This document shows positions 27,119 through 36,693 of a stretch of 64,000 nucleotides of DNA, piece after piece. Numbering within the stretch: position 1 is the first letter of the stretch; every line of letters begins with the position of its first letter. The stretch is from Hymenobacter negativus (lineage in GTDB: Bacteria; Bacteroidota; Bacteroidia; Cytophagales; Hymenobacteraceae): NCBI RefSeq assembly GCF_016056375.1, contig NZ_JAEDAE010000005.1:62001-126000 (forward strand). Reading direction: 5' to 3'. The position numbers were made by a program, and so were the translations under genes. Under the pieces are notes generated by a model. That model was not told the DNA's origin and ran no database searches. It worked only from the letters and a program-made list of their open reading frames with translations.

Positions 27119-28606
27119 ATGAAAAAGTTTTTCATTCCCGCTGCTTTCGCGATGTCGCTGCTGGCCAGCTGCAACGTGCTGGACAAGGAGCCGCTGACAA
27201 CCATCGCGCCCTCCAACTTCTTTAAATCGGCCACCGACGCCGAAGCCTCCCTCACGGCGGCCTACGACGGCCTGCAGAGCAAGGGCTGCTACGCCGAGGT
27301 GCTGAACCTGGTGGGCAACATGCCCTCCGACGACTGCACCAGCAACAACAACGACGTGCGGGCGCTCGACGACATTAACTGGAACTCCTCGACGGGCCAG
27401 GTGGGCGACGCGTACCGCGACAACTACCGTACCATCAACCGGGCCAATTCGGTGATTAAGTACGTACCCGGCGTGGCCGGCATGAACGCCACCCGCCGCG
27501 ACCAGATTCTGGGCGAAGCCCGCTTCCTGCGGGCCCTGAGCTACTTCAACCTGGTGCGCCTCTATGGGGCCGTGCCCCTGCGCCTGGAGCCCACCGAAAC
27601 CGGCGACCCCGCCGTGCTCAACCTGCCCCGCGCCGCCACCGACCAGGTGTACGCCCGCATCGTGGAAGACCTGACCATCGGGGCCGGCCTTATGGCCGAC
27701 GTGAACCCTGCCCGCGCCACCAAGGGCTCGGCCAACGCCCTGTTGGCACGCGTGCAGCTCACCCAGCGCAACTGGTCCGCCGCCAAAGACGCTGCCCTGC
27801 TGGTGCTGGGTGGCAAAGGCGGCTACTCGCTGCAAGGCTTCAACTCGCTGTTCCCAGCCGATAACAAGGGCGAATCCATCTTCGAAATTCAGTTTTCGGG
27901 CAGCGCCGACGGCGGCACCTCCTTCACCCTGCCCGACCTGCTGCTGCCCTTGCCGGCGGCCACGTACTCGTTTGCCAAATTCAACCTGCCCACGCTGTTT
28001 GTGACCCGCAACGCCCAGCCGACGGACCTGACCTCGGTGGTGGACACCATCAACGACCAGCGCTGGAGCTACCAGGGCAACGTGAATACCGGCCGCAACC
28101 ACGCCAGCTACGTGCAGGGCCGCGGCCCCAAAGCCGACGACAGCGGCCCCTTCGTGTACAAATGGCGCAGCGACGGCAGCGGCTTCAACTCGTCGGATAA
28201 CTACTACGTGCTGCGCCTGGCCGAAGTGTACCTCACCGCCGCTGAGGCCAGCAACGAGCTCAACAGCCCGGCCCAGGCCGTGCTCGACTATCTGAACCCC
28301 ATCCGGCAGCGGGCCGGCCTGCTGCCCCTCGACGCCAGCTCGCCCGAAGCCGCCAGCCAGGCCACCCTGCGCACCGAAATCGACAAGCAACGCCGCCTGG
28401 AACTGGCCTTTGAAGGCGAGCGGTGGTTCGACCTCATCCGCTACGCCCGCCACACGCAGGCCAATAGCGCCGTGCAGCACGCCGTCACCGCCCTCGACAT
28501 GATTGCGCAGAAGCGCGGCACCCGCGACGTTAATTATCTGCTCTTCCCCATCCCGCTGGGCGAGCTGAACACCAACACGCAGCTGCAGCAAAACCCTGGT
28601 TACTAG
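27119..28606 (+). CDS. RagB/SusD family nutrient-uptake lipoprotein
   Basis: This 495-aa surface lipoprotein has lipobox SLLASC (Cys18) followed by the SusD fold: TPR-like helices (AEASLTAAYDGLQS; LGEARFLRALSYFNLVRLYG) and the C-terminal conserved segment RRLELAFEGERWFDLIRY. It forms the lid of the SusC transporter and binds the glycan. The start at 27119 begins the signal peptide; the earlier ATG at 27098 adds seven residues only. It follows susC by 30 bp, so the two are co-transcribed. A hairpin after the gene probably marks the end of the core unit. Confidence 0.95.
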   Translation: MKKFFIPAAFAMSLLASCNVLDKEPLTTIAPSNFFKSATDAEASLTAAYDGLQSKGCYAEVLNLVGNMPSDDCTSNNNDVRALDDINWNSSTGQVGDAYRDNYRTINRANSVIKYVPGVAGMNATRRDQILGEARFLRALSYFNLVRLYGAVPLRLEPTETGDPAVLNLPRAATDQVYARIVEDLTIGAGLMADVNPARATKGSANALLARVQLTQRNWSAAKDAALLVLGGKGGYSLQGFNSLFPADNKGESIFEIQFSGSADGGTSFTLPDLLLPLPAATYSFAKFNLPTLFVTRNAQPTDLTSVVDTINDQRWSYQGNVNTGRNHASYVQGRGPKADDSGPFVYKWRSDGSGFNSSDNYYVLRLAEVYLTAAEASNELNSPAQAVLDYLNPIRQRAGLLPLDASSPEAASQATLRTEIDKQRRLELAFEGERWFDLIRYARHTQANSAVQHAVTALDMIAQKRGTRDVNYLLFPIPLGELNTNTQLQQNPGY

Positions 28607-28619
28607 TAGTGCCAGCGTC

Positions 28620-28681
28620 GTCGTTTCGGGGCAGGGAAAATGGTGGGAATAGTGAGTACCTGCCCTGGAACGACATTTTTA
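28620..28681 (+). terminator. Probable terminator after susD
   Basis: GTCGTTTCGGGGCAGG (28620-28635) pairs with CCTGCCCTGGAACGAC (28659-28674) with two mismatches across a 23-nt loop, followed by ATTTTTATTT. The loop is large, so termination may be partial. Confidence 0.55.
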
Positions 28682-28833
28682 TTTGAATGGTGAAAAGGCC
28701 GTCTTGCTGGGCAGCACCGAAGCATCGCTACCGCAGGAGTAATCCATTCGCTGCAACGAAGCGTTAGAAACGCTTTCCGGCGTTCAGCTTGACGGCCCTT
28801 CGCCTTTCTCTCCCACCCAACAACTCCCCTCCA

Positions 28834-30102
28834 ATGGCTGCCCCTGTTTTCGCGCCAGTTACCCCCTCCCCCGCCGTGCCCGCCGGCACTGCCGCGCCGC
28901 GCTATGCGCCGGCCCTCTCGGCGCTCACGGTGCTGTTCTTTTCGTTCGGCTTCATCACCTGTCTCAATGACATTCTGATTCCTTACCTCAAGGCCATTTT
29001 CCAGCTCAGCTACGCCCAGGCCAACCTGATTAACCTGTGCTTTTTCGGGGCCTACTTCGTGATGGGCATCCCGGCGGGCAAGGTGGTGAGCCGCCTCGGC
29101 TACAAGGGCGGCATGCTGATGGGCTTTGTGGTGGCGGCGGCCGGCTGCTTCCTGTTTTACCCCGCCGCCGACAGCCACTCCTATCCGCTGTTTCTGGGGG
29201 CGCTGTTTGTGCTGGCCACCGGCGTGGTGCTGCTGCAGGTAGCCGGCAACCCCTACGTGGCGGTGCTGGGTCCGCCCGAGTCGGCCCCGGCCCGCCTCAC
29301 GCTCACGCAGGCGTTCAACTCGCTGGGTACCACGGTGGCCCCGCTGCTGGGCGCCTACCTCATCCTCTCGCACCTGCCCGACCTCGACGCTGCCCGCGCC
29401 GCCGAGGCCATCGACGTGCGCGCCGTACAGGTGCCCTACCTGTGCATTGGCGGCGTGCTGATTTTCATCAGCCTGCTGCTGGCTTTCCTCAAATTGCCCG
29501 TCATCATCCACACACCCGACCCCACCGACGACGGTAGCCGCCGCGCCTGGAACTACCGGCACCTGGTGCTGGGCATGGTGGGCATTTTCGCCTACGTAGG
29601 GGCCGAAGTGGCCATCGGCTCGCACATTGTGAGCTACCTCGGCCTGCCCGATGTGCTGAACATGGCCCCCAAACTGGCCGGCGACAAAGTAGCTTTTTAT
29701 TGGGGCGGTGCCATGGTGGGCCGTTTCGCGGGTGCTTACCTGCTCAACAAAATCAACCCCGGCCGCCTGCTGGCTTTCACCAGCATCGGCGCGATTGTAC
29801 TGGTGGCAATTTCGGCCTGCACTACCGGCGAAGTAGCCATGTGGAGCCTGCTGGCCGTGGGCCTGATGAACTCCATCATGTTCGCTACCATTTTCACGCT
29901 TGCCGTGGCCGGCCTGGGCCGCCACACCGAAGAAGCTTCCGGGCTGCTGAACGTGGCCATCGTGGGCGGCGCGGTTATTCCGCCCCTGTTCGGCCTCATG
30001 GCCGATGCCAGTTCGCTGCGCCTGGCGCTGGCGCTGCCAGTGCTCTGCTACGCCTACATCGTGTGGTACGGCCTGCGCGGCCACGTGCGCCGGGCGGTTT
30101 AG
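28834..30102 (+). CDS. Sugar MFS transporter, FucP/GluP (glucose/galactose) family
   Basis: This inner-membrane permease of about 422 aa has 12 hydrophobic segments. FucP-type hallmarks are FGFITCLNDILIPYLK in TM1 and INLCFFGAYFVMGIPAG in TM2, with QVAGNPYVAVLG and LTQAFNSLGTTVAPLLG after TM4. Family members import fucose, glucose, galactose or related hexoses with protons. The ATG at 28834 is preferred over a TTG at 28789. A 7-bp perfect hairpin (AAGCGTT-AGA-AACGCTT, 28759-28775) lies upstream and could be an operator. Its place between susD and GH30 genes suggests it imports the monosaccharide released by those enzymes, most simply glucose. Confidence 0.93.
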   Translation: MAAPVFAPVTPSPAVPAGTAAPRYAPALSALTVLFFSFGFITCLNDILIPYLKAIFQLSYAQANLINLCFFGAYFVMGIPAGKVVSRLGYKGGMLMGFVVAAAGCFLFYPAADSHSYPLFLGALFVLATGVVLLQVAGNPYVAVLGPPESAPARLTLTQAFNSLGTTVAPLLGAYLILSHLPDLDAARAAEAIDVRAVQVPYLCIGGVLIFISLLLAFLKLPVIIHTPDPTDDGSRRAWNYRHLVLGMVGIFAYVGAEVAIGSHIVSYLGLPDVLNMAPKLAGDKVAFYWGGAMVGRFAGAYLLNKINPGRLLAFTSIGAIVLVAISACTTGEVAMWSLLAVGLMNSIMFATIFTLAVAGLGRHTEEASGLLNVAIVGGAVIPPLFGLMADASSLRLALALPVLCYAYIVWYGLRGHVRRAV

Positions 30103-30132
30103 GCCCCGGCTAATTCCTGCTTTTTCTAATCT

Positions 30133-31581
30133 ATGCTCCTCAATTCCCACCGTCCTTTCGTTACTTCTGCCGCTTTGCTGGCGCTGCTGGCGGCCGGCAC
30201 CCCGCAAGGCGCGCTGGCCCAAGGTATGCCTAAAGCTAAAAGCATGCCCCCAGGTGCGGCCGTAGCCACCTGGCTGACCACCGCCGATAAGTCGGTGCTG
30301 TTCCAGCCCCAGGCCGGCACGCTGAAGTTTGCGGCGGCGAAGAATGCCAACCCGACCATTGAGGTTGATGAGGCCAAAACCTACCAGACCATCGACGGCT
30401 TCGGCTACTGCCTCACCGGCGGCAGCGCCGAGCTGCTGCACCAGATGGGCCCCGCCGAGCGCGCCAAGCTGCTCCGCGAGCTGTTCGGCACAGAGGGCAG
30501 CAACATCGGCGTGAGCTACCTGCGGGTGAGCATCGGCGCGTCAGACCTCGATGCCAAGGTGTTTAGCTACGACGACCTGCCCGCCAGCCAGACTGACCCG
30601 GAGCTGACCAAGTTCAGCCTCGCCCCCGATGAAGCGCACCTCATCCCGGTGCTGAAAGAGATTCTGGCCATCAATCCCAAGCTGAAAATCCTGGGCTCGC
30701 CGTGGTCGCCGCCCACCTGGATGAAGACCAACGACGCCTCGAAAGGCGGCAGCCTCAAGCCCGAGTTTTACGACGCTTACGCCCGGTATTTCGTGGAATA
30801 CATCGCCAGGATGAAGGCCCAGGGCATTCGCATTGATGCCATCACCATTCAGAACGAGCCGCTGCACCCCGGCAATAACCCCAGCCTGCTGATGCTGGCC
30901 GAGCAGCAGGCCGAGTTCATCAAAAAGAGCCTCGGCCCCACCTTCCGCAAGGCCAAGGTCGACACGAAAATCATCGTGTACGACCACAACGCCGACCGGC
31001 CCGACTACCCGCTCACCATCCTCAACGACGCCGAGGCGGCGCAGTACGTCGATGGCTCGGCTTTCCACCTGTACGCCGGCCCCATCGAGGCGCTGGGCAA
31101 GGTGCACGACGCCCACCCCGAGAAAAATGTCTACTTCACCGAGCAGTGGATTGGCGCGCCCGGCAAGTTTGCTGGCGACCTGGCCTGGCACACCCGCACG
31201 CTCATCATCGGGGCCACCCGCAACTGGGCCCGCACCGTGCTGGAGTGGAACCTGGCCGCCGACCCGCAGCAGAACCCACACACGCCCGGCGGCTGCACCG
31301 AATGCCTGGGTGCCATCACGCTGGCCGGCAATGCCGTCACGCGCAACCCTGCCTACTACATCGTGGCCCACGCCAGCAAGTTTGCCCGGCCCGGCTCGGT
31401 CCGCATCGCCTCCACCCTGCCCGACAAGCTGCCCAACGTGGCCTTTCGCACGCCCACCGGCCAGCGCGTGCTGGTGGTGCTGAACGATGGCGCAGCGGCC
31501 CAGTCCTTCAACATCGGCCAGGGCGGGCGACAGGCGGTGGCCACGCTGCCCGCCGGGGCCGTGGGCACCTACGTCTGGTAG
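30133..31581 (+). CDS. Glycoside hydrolase family 30 enzyme (copy 1, signal peptide I)
   Basis: This 482-aa secreted GH30 enzyme has a signal peptide to about residue 30 (GALAQ). It has a (beta/alpha)8 barrel (about 75-400) and an accessory beta-domain formed by N- and C-terminal strands. The acid/base is Glu242 (TIQNEPLHP) and the nucleophile Glu337 (YFTEQW). YQTIDGFGYCLTGGSAE and GVSYLRVSIGASDL are family-typical. GH30 covers glucosylceramidase, beta-1,6-glucanase, xylanase and others. The SusCD context and the paralogue array fit beta-1,6-glucan better than lipid. Copies 1 and 2 are close relatives with the same catalytic positions, suggesting tandem duplication. It starts 30 bp after the permease gene. 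Confidence 0.93.
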   Translation: MLLNSHRPFVTSAALLALLAAGTPQGALAQGMPKAKSMPPGAAVATWLTTADKSVLFQPQAGTLKFAAAKNANPTIEVDEAKTYQTIDGFGYCLTGGSAELLHQMGPAERAKLLRELFGTEGSNIGVSYLRVSIGASDLDAKVFSYDDLPASQTDPELTKFSLAPDEAHLIPVLKEILAINPKLKILGSPWSPPTWMKTNDASKGGSLKPEFYDAYARYFVEYIARMKAQGIRIDAITIQNEPLHPGNNPSLLMLAEQQAEFIKKSLGPTFRKAKVDTKIIVYDHNADRPDYPLTILNDAEAAQYVDGSAFHLYAGPIEALGKVHDAHPEKNVYFTEQWIGAPGKFAGDLAWHTRTLIIGATRNWARTVLEWNLAADPQQNPHTPGGCTECLGAITLAGNAVTRNPAYYIVAHASKFARPGSVRIASTLPDKLPNVAFRTPTGQRVLVVLNDGAAAQSFNIGQGGRQAVATLPAGAVGTYVW

Positions 31582-31643
31582 ATTTTCAACCCATTACCCA
31601 CAATTCACACATTCCCACATTTTTCACATTTTCCCAAATTCCC

Positions 31644-32753
31644 ATGAAAAAGCACCTTACTCTTTCCGCTCTCGCCGCGCTCGCACTTAGCTCCCTGAGC
31701 GCGCATGCCCAGTTCACCGTCGATGGCACGCTGTCGGCGGCCGAAATCGGCACGGGCAAATACCAGCTGCTGGGCACCTACGTCGGTACCCACTCCGTGA
31801 ACGACCGGGGCTTGAAAGCCATTTACATGGGCACCACCGCCACCACGCTCAACATCATGGTGGTGGCCTCGCCCGAGCAGACTTCCTACAGCGCCCTCGT
31901 GCTCTACCTCGATGCGCCCAACAAAACCGGTGTGGCCGCCGGCACCCGCCTGCCCGGTGGCGACGATGCGTCCTCGCAGCTGCGCCACCGCCCTACCCTC
32001 GACTTTCAGGCCGACTTCGGCTTCCGTGTTACAGCATCGCCCCTGGGCGGTGGGGACCTCAGCGCCTACCACAGCAAAATGGACCTGACCCTGCCCCTGA
32101 ACACGGCCGGCAAAGCCCCCGACAAATACCTTGGGCCGGCTGACAAGCAAGGCACTACCTTCACCATTTCCGACGCCACCACCAACTTCGTGGGGGCCAA
32201 AGTAGCCTTCAAAACCGCGGCCGGCGGCAGCGTGACGGCCAACAACAGCACGGGCTGGGAGGTGGAGTATCCCCTGAGCTCGCTGGGCGGCGCGGCCACC
32301 GGCAGCCTGTTCCGCGTGATGGCCGGCTACGTGGCCGACAACGGCGACTTCTACTCCGACGTGCTGCCTCAGGTGGCCGGCCGCACCACCGACCTCGGCA
32401 CCGACCCCAACTTCACTACCATCGCCGGCAACCAGTTCTACACCTACCAGGTAGGCACCGGCCTGCTGGCCAACCGCGCCGCCACTGCCGAGGCCTTGGG
32501 CCTGAATGCCTACCCCAACCCCCTCACCAGCGCCAGCACCCTGAGCTACACCGTGGCCAGCGGCACCCAGCCCGTGAGCGTGGAAGTGTACAATGCCTTG
32601 GGTCAGCGCGTGCTGAGCCTGCTGAACGCCGACCAAGCCGCCGGCACTCACACCACTGCCCTGGCCCCGCTGCAGCAGCTGGCCGCCGGCTCGTACCTCG
32701 TGAAGCTGCAGGTGGGCACTCAGCTCACCAGCCGCCGCGTGGTGGTCGAATAA
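31644..32753 (+). CDS. Secreted beta-rich protein with T9SS sorting domain, candidate glycan-binding protein
   Basis: This 369-aa protein has a signal peptide (MKKHLTLSALAALALSSLSAHAQ). A beta-sandwich-like body follows (about 25-270, FTVDGTLSAAEIGTGKYQLL; NFVGAKVAFKTAAGG), then a T9SS type A sorting domain (about 285-369, LNAYPNPLTSAST; LAAGSYLVKLQVG). The N-terminal segment resembles CBM9-like or DOMON-like carbohydrate-binding sandwiches, but I cannot assign a family firmly. No catalytic motif is visible. Placed between two GH30 genes, it is a good candidate for the surface glycan-binding protein of the locus. The ATG at 31644 begins a textbook signal peptide; the longer in-frame extension upstream overlaps the preceding GH30 gene and is not real. 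Confidence 0.78.
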   Translation: MKKHLTLSALAALALSSLSAHAQFTVDGTLSAAEIGTGKYQLLGTYVGTHSVNDRGLKAIYMGTTATTLNIMVVASPEQTSYSALVLYLDAPNKTGVAAGTRLPGGDDASSQLRHRPTLDFQADFGFRVTASPLGGGDLSAYHSKMDLTLPLNTAGKAPDKYLGPADKQGTTFTISDATTNFVGAKVAFKTAAGGSVTANNSTGWEVEYPLSSLGGAATGSLFRVMAGYVADNGDFYSDVLPQVAGRTTDLGTDPNFTTIAGNQFYTYQVGTGLLANRAATAEALGLNAYPNPLTSASTLSYTVASGTQPVSVEVYNALGQRVLSLLNADQAAGTHTTALAPLQQLAAGSYLVKLQVGTQLTSRRVVVE

Positions 32754-32764
32754 TGATTTAACCC

Positions 32765-32808
32765 AGCCGGTGGCACCCGCTGCAACGGGGGCCGCCGGCT
32801 TTATTTTT
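32765..32808 (+). terminator. Intrinsic terminator
   Basis: AGCCGGTGGCACCCG (32765-32779) pairs with the GC-rich strand 32786-32800, two mismatches, followed by TTATTTTTTT. It ends the unit of the T9SS protein. Confidence 0.85.
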
Positions 32809-32831
32809 TTCCGCTCCGCTACTTCCCCGTT

Positions 32832-34280
32832 ATGAATCGTACTCCATTATTAGGCGTGTGCTTATCGGCATTATTGCTGGCCGGAGCGAGTTGCTCTAAA
32901 AAAACCGAAGCTACCCCCGACCCCACCCCGCCCGTGGTGGTGCCCACGCCCACCGGCCCGTCGCAGGTGGCCTTCTGGCTCACCAACACCAACCGCACGG
33001 CCCTGTTTGCCCGCCAGAAAACGGTGCTCAACTTCGCCGCGCCCACCAACTCCTACCCCACCATCAACGTCGACACCACCAAGGCTTACCAGACCATGGA
33101 CGGCTTTGGCTACACCCTCACCGGGGGCAGCGCCACGGTCATCAACGCCATGAGCGCCACCAACCGGGCCGATTTGCTGCGCGAGCTTTTCGCAACCGAC
33201 AGCACCTGGCTGGGCGTGAGCTACCTGCGCCTCAGCATCGGGGCTTCCGACCTCAGCGACCGGGTTTTTACTTACGATGACGTAGCCGGCGATGTCGGCC
33301 TGATGCAGTTCAGCCTCGCCCCTGACCGCACCGACCTGATTCCGGTGCTCAAGCAGATTCTGGCCATCAACCCCAGCATCAAAATAATGGGCTCGCCCTG
33401 GACTGCTCCGCTCTGGATGAAAAGCAATGGCAACGCGCGGGGCGGCACTCTCCAGGCCCAGTACTACGACGCCTACGCCCGCTACTTCGTGAAATACATC
33501 CAGCAAATGGCCGCCGAAGGCATCCGCCTCGACGCCGTGACGCTGCAAAACGAGCCACTGAACCCCGATAACGAGCCCAGCATGCTGATGAGCGCCGCCG
33601 AGCAGGCCAACTTCATCAAGAACAACCTGGGGCCGGCCTTCGCCGCCGCCGGCATCACCACCAAAATCATTGCCTACGACCACAACCCCGACCGGCCCGA
33701 CTACCCGCTGGCCGTGCTGAACGATGCGGCCGCCCGCCCCTACGTGGAGGGCACCGCGTTTCACAACTACGGCGGCTCGCTCTCGGCTGCCCTCGACCAG
33801 CTGCACAGCGCCTATCCCAGCAAGGGCCTCTACTTCACCGAGTTCTGGACCCAGGCCCCGGGCAACCTGCTCACCGACTTCCCCGGTCACGTGCGCGAGC
33901 TCGAAATCGGAGCGCCCCGCAACTGGGCCAAAAATGTGCTGGAATGGAACCTGGCCAGCAACGCCAGCTACGGCCCCCGCACCGCCGGCGGCTGCTCCCA
34001 ATGCCTGGGCGCCGTCACCATCTCGGGCAACAGCGTGACGCGCAACCCGGCCTACTACGCCGTGGCCCACTCCAGCAAATTTGTGCGCCCCAACTCCGTG
34101 CGCATCGACACCGACACGCCAACCAACCTGCCCAACGTGGCCTACAAAACACCATCGGGCAAAAAAGTACTGGTCGTGCTCAATTCCGGCACCGACCCAC
34201 TGCAATTCAACATCCAGTTCAAGGGCAAGACCGTGAGTTCGGCCTTGGCCGGCGGCTCCGTCGGCACCTACGTGTGGTAG
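32832..34280 (+). CDS. Glycoside hydrolase family 30 enzyme (copy 2, lipoprotein)
   Basis: This 482-aa GH30 enzyme is closely related to copy 1 but is made as a lipoprotein: lipobox LLLAGASC with Cys21, then a Pro/Thr-rich linker (about 28-43). It has a catalytic barrel with acid/base Glu241 (TLQNEPLNP) and nucleophile Glu337 (YFTEFW). YQTMDGFGYTLTGGSA and GVSYLRLSIGASDL match copy 1. The lipid anchor probably keeps it on the cell surface or facing the periplasm, while copy 1 is soluble. It starts 24 bp after a terminator, so it should have its own promoter or depend on read-through. A strong terminator follows. Confidence 0.93.
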   Translation: MNRTPLLGVCLSALLLAGASCSKKTEATPDPTPPVVVPTPTGPSQVAFWLTNTNRTALFARQKTVLNFAAPTNSYPTINVDTTKAYQTMDGFGYTLTGGSATVINAMSATNRADLLRELFATDSTWLGVSYLRLSIGASDLSDRVFTYDDVAGDVGLMQFSLAPDRTDLIPVLKQILAINPSIKIMGSPWTAPLWMKSNGNARGGTLQAQYYDAYARYFVKYIQQMAAEGIRLDAVTLQNEPLNPDNEPSMLMSAAEQANFIKNNLGPAFAAAGITTKIIAYDHNPDRPDYPLAVLNDAAARPYVEGTAFHNYGGSLSAALDQLHSAYPSKGLYFTEFWTQAPGNLLTDFPGHVRELEIGAPRNWAKNVLEWNLASNASYGPRTAGGCSQCLGAVTISGNSVTRNPAYYAVAHSSKFVRPNSVRIDTDTPTNLPNVAYKTPSGKKVLVVLNSGTDPLQFNIQFKGKTVSSALAGGSVGTYVW

Positions 34281-34286
34281 CTTAAA

Positions 34287-34323
34287 AAACGGGCCTGGGC
34301 ACATTTACCAGGCCCGTTTCTTT
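34287..34323 (+). terminator. Intrinsic terminator
   Basis: A 12-bp perfect stem AAACGGGCCTGG (34287-34298) with 34308-34319 and a 9-nt loop is followed by a T-rich run. It closes GH30 copy 2. Confidence 0.9.
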
Positions 34324-34325
34324 TG

Positions 34326-34384
34326 GCCTTATCTAAATTTAATTTATTGATAATCAAATAATTAATTTTATAATAATATCCTCG
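34326..34384 (+). promoter_or_regulatory. AT-rich promoter region upstream of GH30 copy 3
   Basis: A 55-bp tract of more than 80 percent A/T includes TAATTTTA, one base from the TAnnTTTG -7 consensus, and TTG at 34347-34349. It lies between a terminator and the next gene, so an independent promoter is likely. Exact elements are uncertain. Confidence 0.4.
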
Positions 34385-34493
34385 CAACGCTCCTGACTGC
34401 TTAATTCCGGGCTGGCCCATGCTGTATGCAGCAGGTCTTTTTCACCGGCTTTTTTCTTCTGAATTTCTCTCCAACTTCCAATTCCCACAATTC

Positions 34494-36677
34494 ATGAAAA
34501 AGCTTTACCGACCTGTTTCTGCCCTCGTTGCCGCCGGCATTCTGCTGCCCATTATGGCCCTCCGGCCGGCCCACACGCAGGCCAACGAGCCCGTGAGCGT
34601 GTGGCTCACCACCGGCGACCAGACCAAGCTGCTGCAGGCCCAGGCTGGCATCAGCTTCAGCGCCAGCACACCCGCCACCGGCACCACCATCACCGTAGAC
34701 GAAAGCCAGACCTACCAGACCATCGACGGCTTCGGGGCATCCATGACTGGCGCTTCGGCCTACCTGCTGAACCAGAAAATGAGCGCCGCCCAGCGCGACG
34801 CCCTGCTGAACGACCTGTTCAGCTCCAACGGCATCCATCTGAGCTTTTTGCGGCACACCATGGGCGGGTCGGACTTTTCGGCGCAGGGCGATTTCACCTA
34901 CGACGACCGGCCCCAGGGCCAGACCGACGTGGGCCTGAGCAGCTTTTCCATTGCCAACGACCTAGTGGATTTGGTGCCCATGCTGCAAGCTGCCCGGGCC
35001 AAAAACAGCAGCCTGAAAATCCTGGGCACCCCGTGGAGCGCCCCCGCCTGGATGAAGGAGCCCACCGCCAGCGGCGCGTACGAGCTGCGCAACGGCCATT
35101 TCCTCAACACGGCTTATTACCAGGCCTACGCCAATTACTTCGTGAAGTACGTGCAGGCCTACGCCGCCCAGGGCGTGCCCATCTACGCGGTGACGCTGCA
35201 AAACGAGCCGCTTTTCGCGGCTTCCTACATGTCGATGCGCATGGATGCCGGCAACCAGCTGGCGTTTCTGAAAAACAACATCGGGCCCGCGTTCCAATCG
35301 GCGGGGCTGAACACCAAGCTCATTGTATACGACCACAACTGGGACCAGCCCAGCTACCCCAACACCGTTTTTGCCGACGCCACGGCGGCGCAGTACGCGG
35401 CCGGTTCGGCTTTCCACGGCTACGCGGGCAGCGTGAGCGGCCAGAGCACCACCCACAACGCCTACCCAGCCGAGGACATCTGGTTCACCGAGATTTCGGG
35501 CTCGGTAGGCTCCAGCTTCGCCGGCGATTTGAAGTGGCACGCCTCCAACATCATCATCGGCACCACCCGCAACTGGGCCAAAAGCGCCCTGGAATGGAAC
35601 CTGGCCCTCGACCAGAACAACGGCCCCACCAACGGCGGCTGCACCAACTGCCGCGGCGTGGTCACCATCAACAGCAGCACCGGGGCCGTGACGCGCAACG
35701 TGGAATACTACGCCCTGGCCCACGCCAGCAAGTTTGTGGACCCCGGCGCGGTGCGCGTGGGCTCCAATTCGGTGGCCGGCGGCATCGAAACCGTGGCCTT
35801 CCGTAACCCCGACGGCTCGAAAGTCCTCATCGCCCTGAACAATAGCAACGCCTCCAACACCTTCAAGGTGAGCTGGAACAGTCAGTCGTTCAACTACACG
35901 CTGCCGGCCGGCGCGCTGGCCACCTACAAGTGGAACACGAGTGACATTGCCCTGAACCGCATCTACGAAATCAGCGCCAAGCACAGCGGCAAGGCCCTCG
36001 AAATCGTGGGTTCTTCGACCAGCAACGGCGGGCAGGCCCAGCAGCGCACCTGGGCCACCGGCAGCAACCAGAAATGGAAGCCGGTGGACATGGGTAATGG
36101 CTTCGTTCGTTTGGTCAACGTCTTCAGCAACAAGTCGCTGGACGTACCCGGCCCCAGTACCGCCAACGGGGCCCTGGCCCAGCAGTGGGACTGGTCCAGC
36201 AACGACAGCCAGGCTTGGCTGGTGCAGCGCCAGAGCGACGGCACCTACCGCATCCTCAACAAATACAGCAACAAAGCACTAGACGTAACCAGCGCGTCCC
36301 AGGCCGATGGCGCCAACGCCCAGCAGTGGGACTGGACCGGGGCCGACAACCAGCGCTGGTGGTTCTCGGACCAGGGTCCGGCTGCCCTCACGGCCCTGGC
36401 CGCCACCGGGCCCGCCGCCGCTACCCGCCTGCAAGTGTACCCTACCACCATCAGCCAGCAACTAAACTTCGACTACACCGCCGAAACGGCCGAAACCCTG
36501 CAGGTGCAGCTTGTGGACGTGCTGGGCCGCGTGGCCCTGTCCCCGCCCGCTGTGGCCGCCAGGGCCGGCCTCAACCACATCAGCCTCGATGCGGCCACCG
36601 CCACGCCCGGCCTGTACGTGCTAAAAGTGCTCACGGCCGCCGGCCCGCTCAGCCAGCGGGTAGTCATTGCCCGCTAA
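34494..36677 (+). CDS. Glycoside hydrolase family 30 enzyme (copy 3) with ricin-type lectin and T9SS sorting domains
   Basis: This 727-aa three-part protein has a signal peptide (about 1-30). The GH30 barrel (about 70-480) carries acid/base Glu238 (TLQNEPLF) and nucleophile Glu333 (WFTEISG). A ricin-B beta-trefoil lectin domain (about 486-625) follows, with three QxW-type repeats (QQRTWATGSNQKW, QQWDWSSNDSQAW, QQWDWTGADNQRW). The T9SS type A sorting domain spans about 641-727. It is the only one of the four GH30 proteins with a binding module and with export through T9SS, so it is the likely extracellular first-cut enzyme. The ATG at 34494 begins the signal peptide; the in-frame ATG at 34419 would add 25 residues. 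Confidence 0.94.
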   Translation: MKKLYRPVSALVAAGILLPIMALRPAHTQANEPVSVWLTTGDQTKLLQAQAGISFSASTPATGTTITVDESQTYQTIDGFGASMTGASAYLLNQKMSAAQRDALLNDLFSSNGIHLSFLRHTMGGSDFSAQGDFTYDDRPQGQTDVGLSSFSIANDLVDLVPMLQAARAKNSSLKILGTPWSAPAWMKEPTASGAYELRNGHFLNTAYYQAYANYFVKYVQAYAAQGVPIYAVTLQNEPLFAASYMSMRMDAGNQLAFLKNNIGPAFQSAGLNTKLIVYDHNWDQPSYPNTVFADATAAQYAAGSAFHGYAGSVSGQSTTHNAYPAEDIWFTEISGSVGSSFAGDLKWHASNIIIGTTRNWAKSALEWNLALDQNNGPTNGGCTNCRGVVTINSSTGAVTRNVEYYALAHASKFVDPGAVRVGSNSVAGGIETVAFRNPDGSKVLIALNNSNASNTFKVSWNSQSFNYTLPAGALATYKWNTSDIALNRIYEISAKHSGKALEIVGSSTSNGGQAQQRTWATGSNQKWKPVDMGNGFVRLVNVFSNKSLDVPGPSTANGALAQQWDWSSNDSQAWLVQRQSDGTYRILNKYSNKALDVTSASQADGANAQQWDWTGADNQRWWFSDQGPAALTALAATGPAAATRLQVYPTTISQQLNFDYTAETAETLQVQLVDVLGRVALSPPAVAARAGLNHISLDAATATPGLYVLKVLTAAGPLSQRVVIAR

Positions 36678-36693
36678 TTGAGTAGCCACTATG

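Noticed and set aside
31146..31643. Long N-terminal extension of the T9SS protein reading through GH30 copy 1
   Set aside because: It overlaps a well-supported enzyme in another frame and lacks a signal peptide; a textbook signal starts at 31644.
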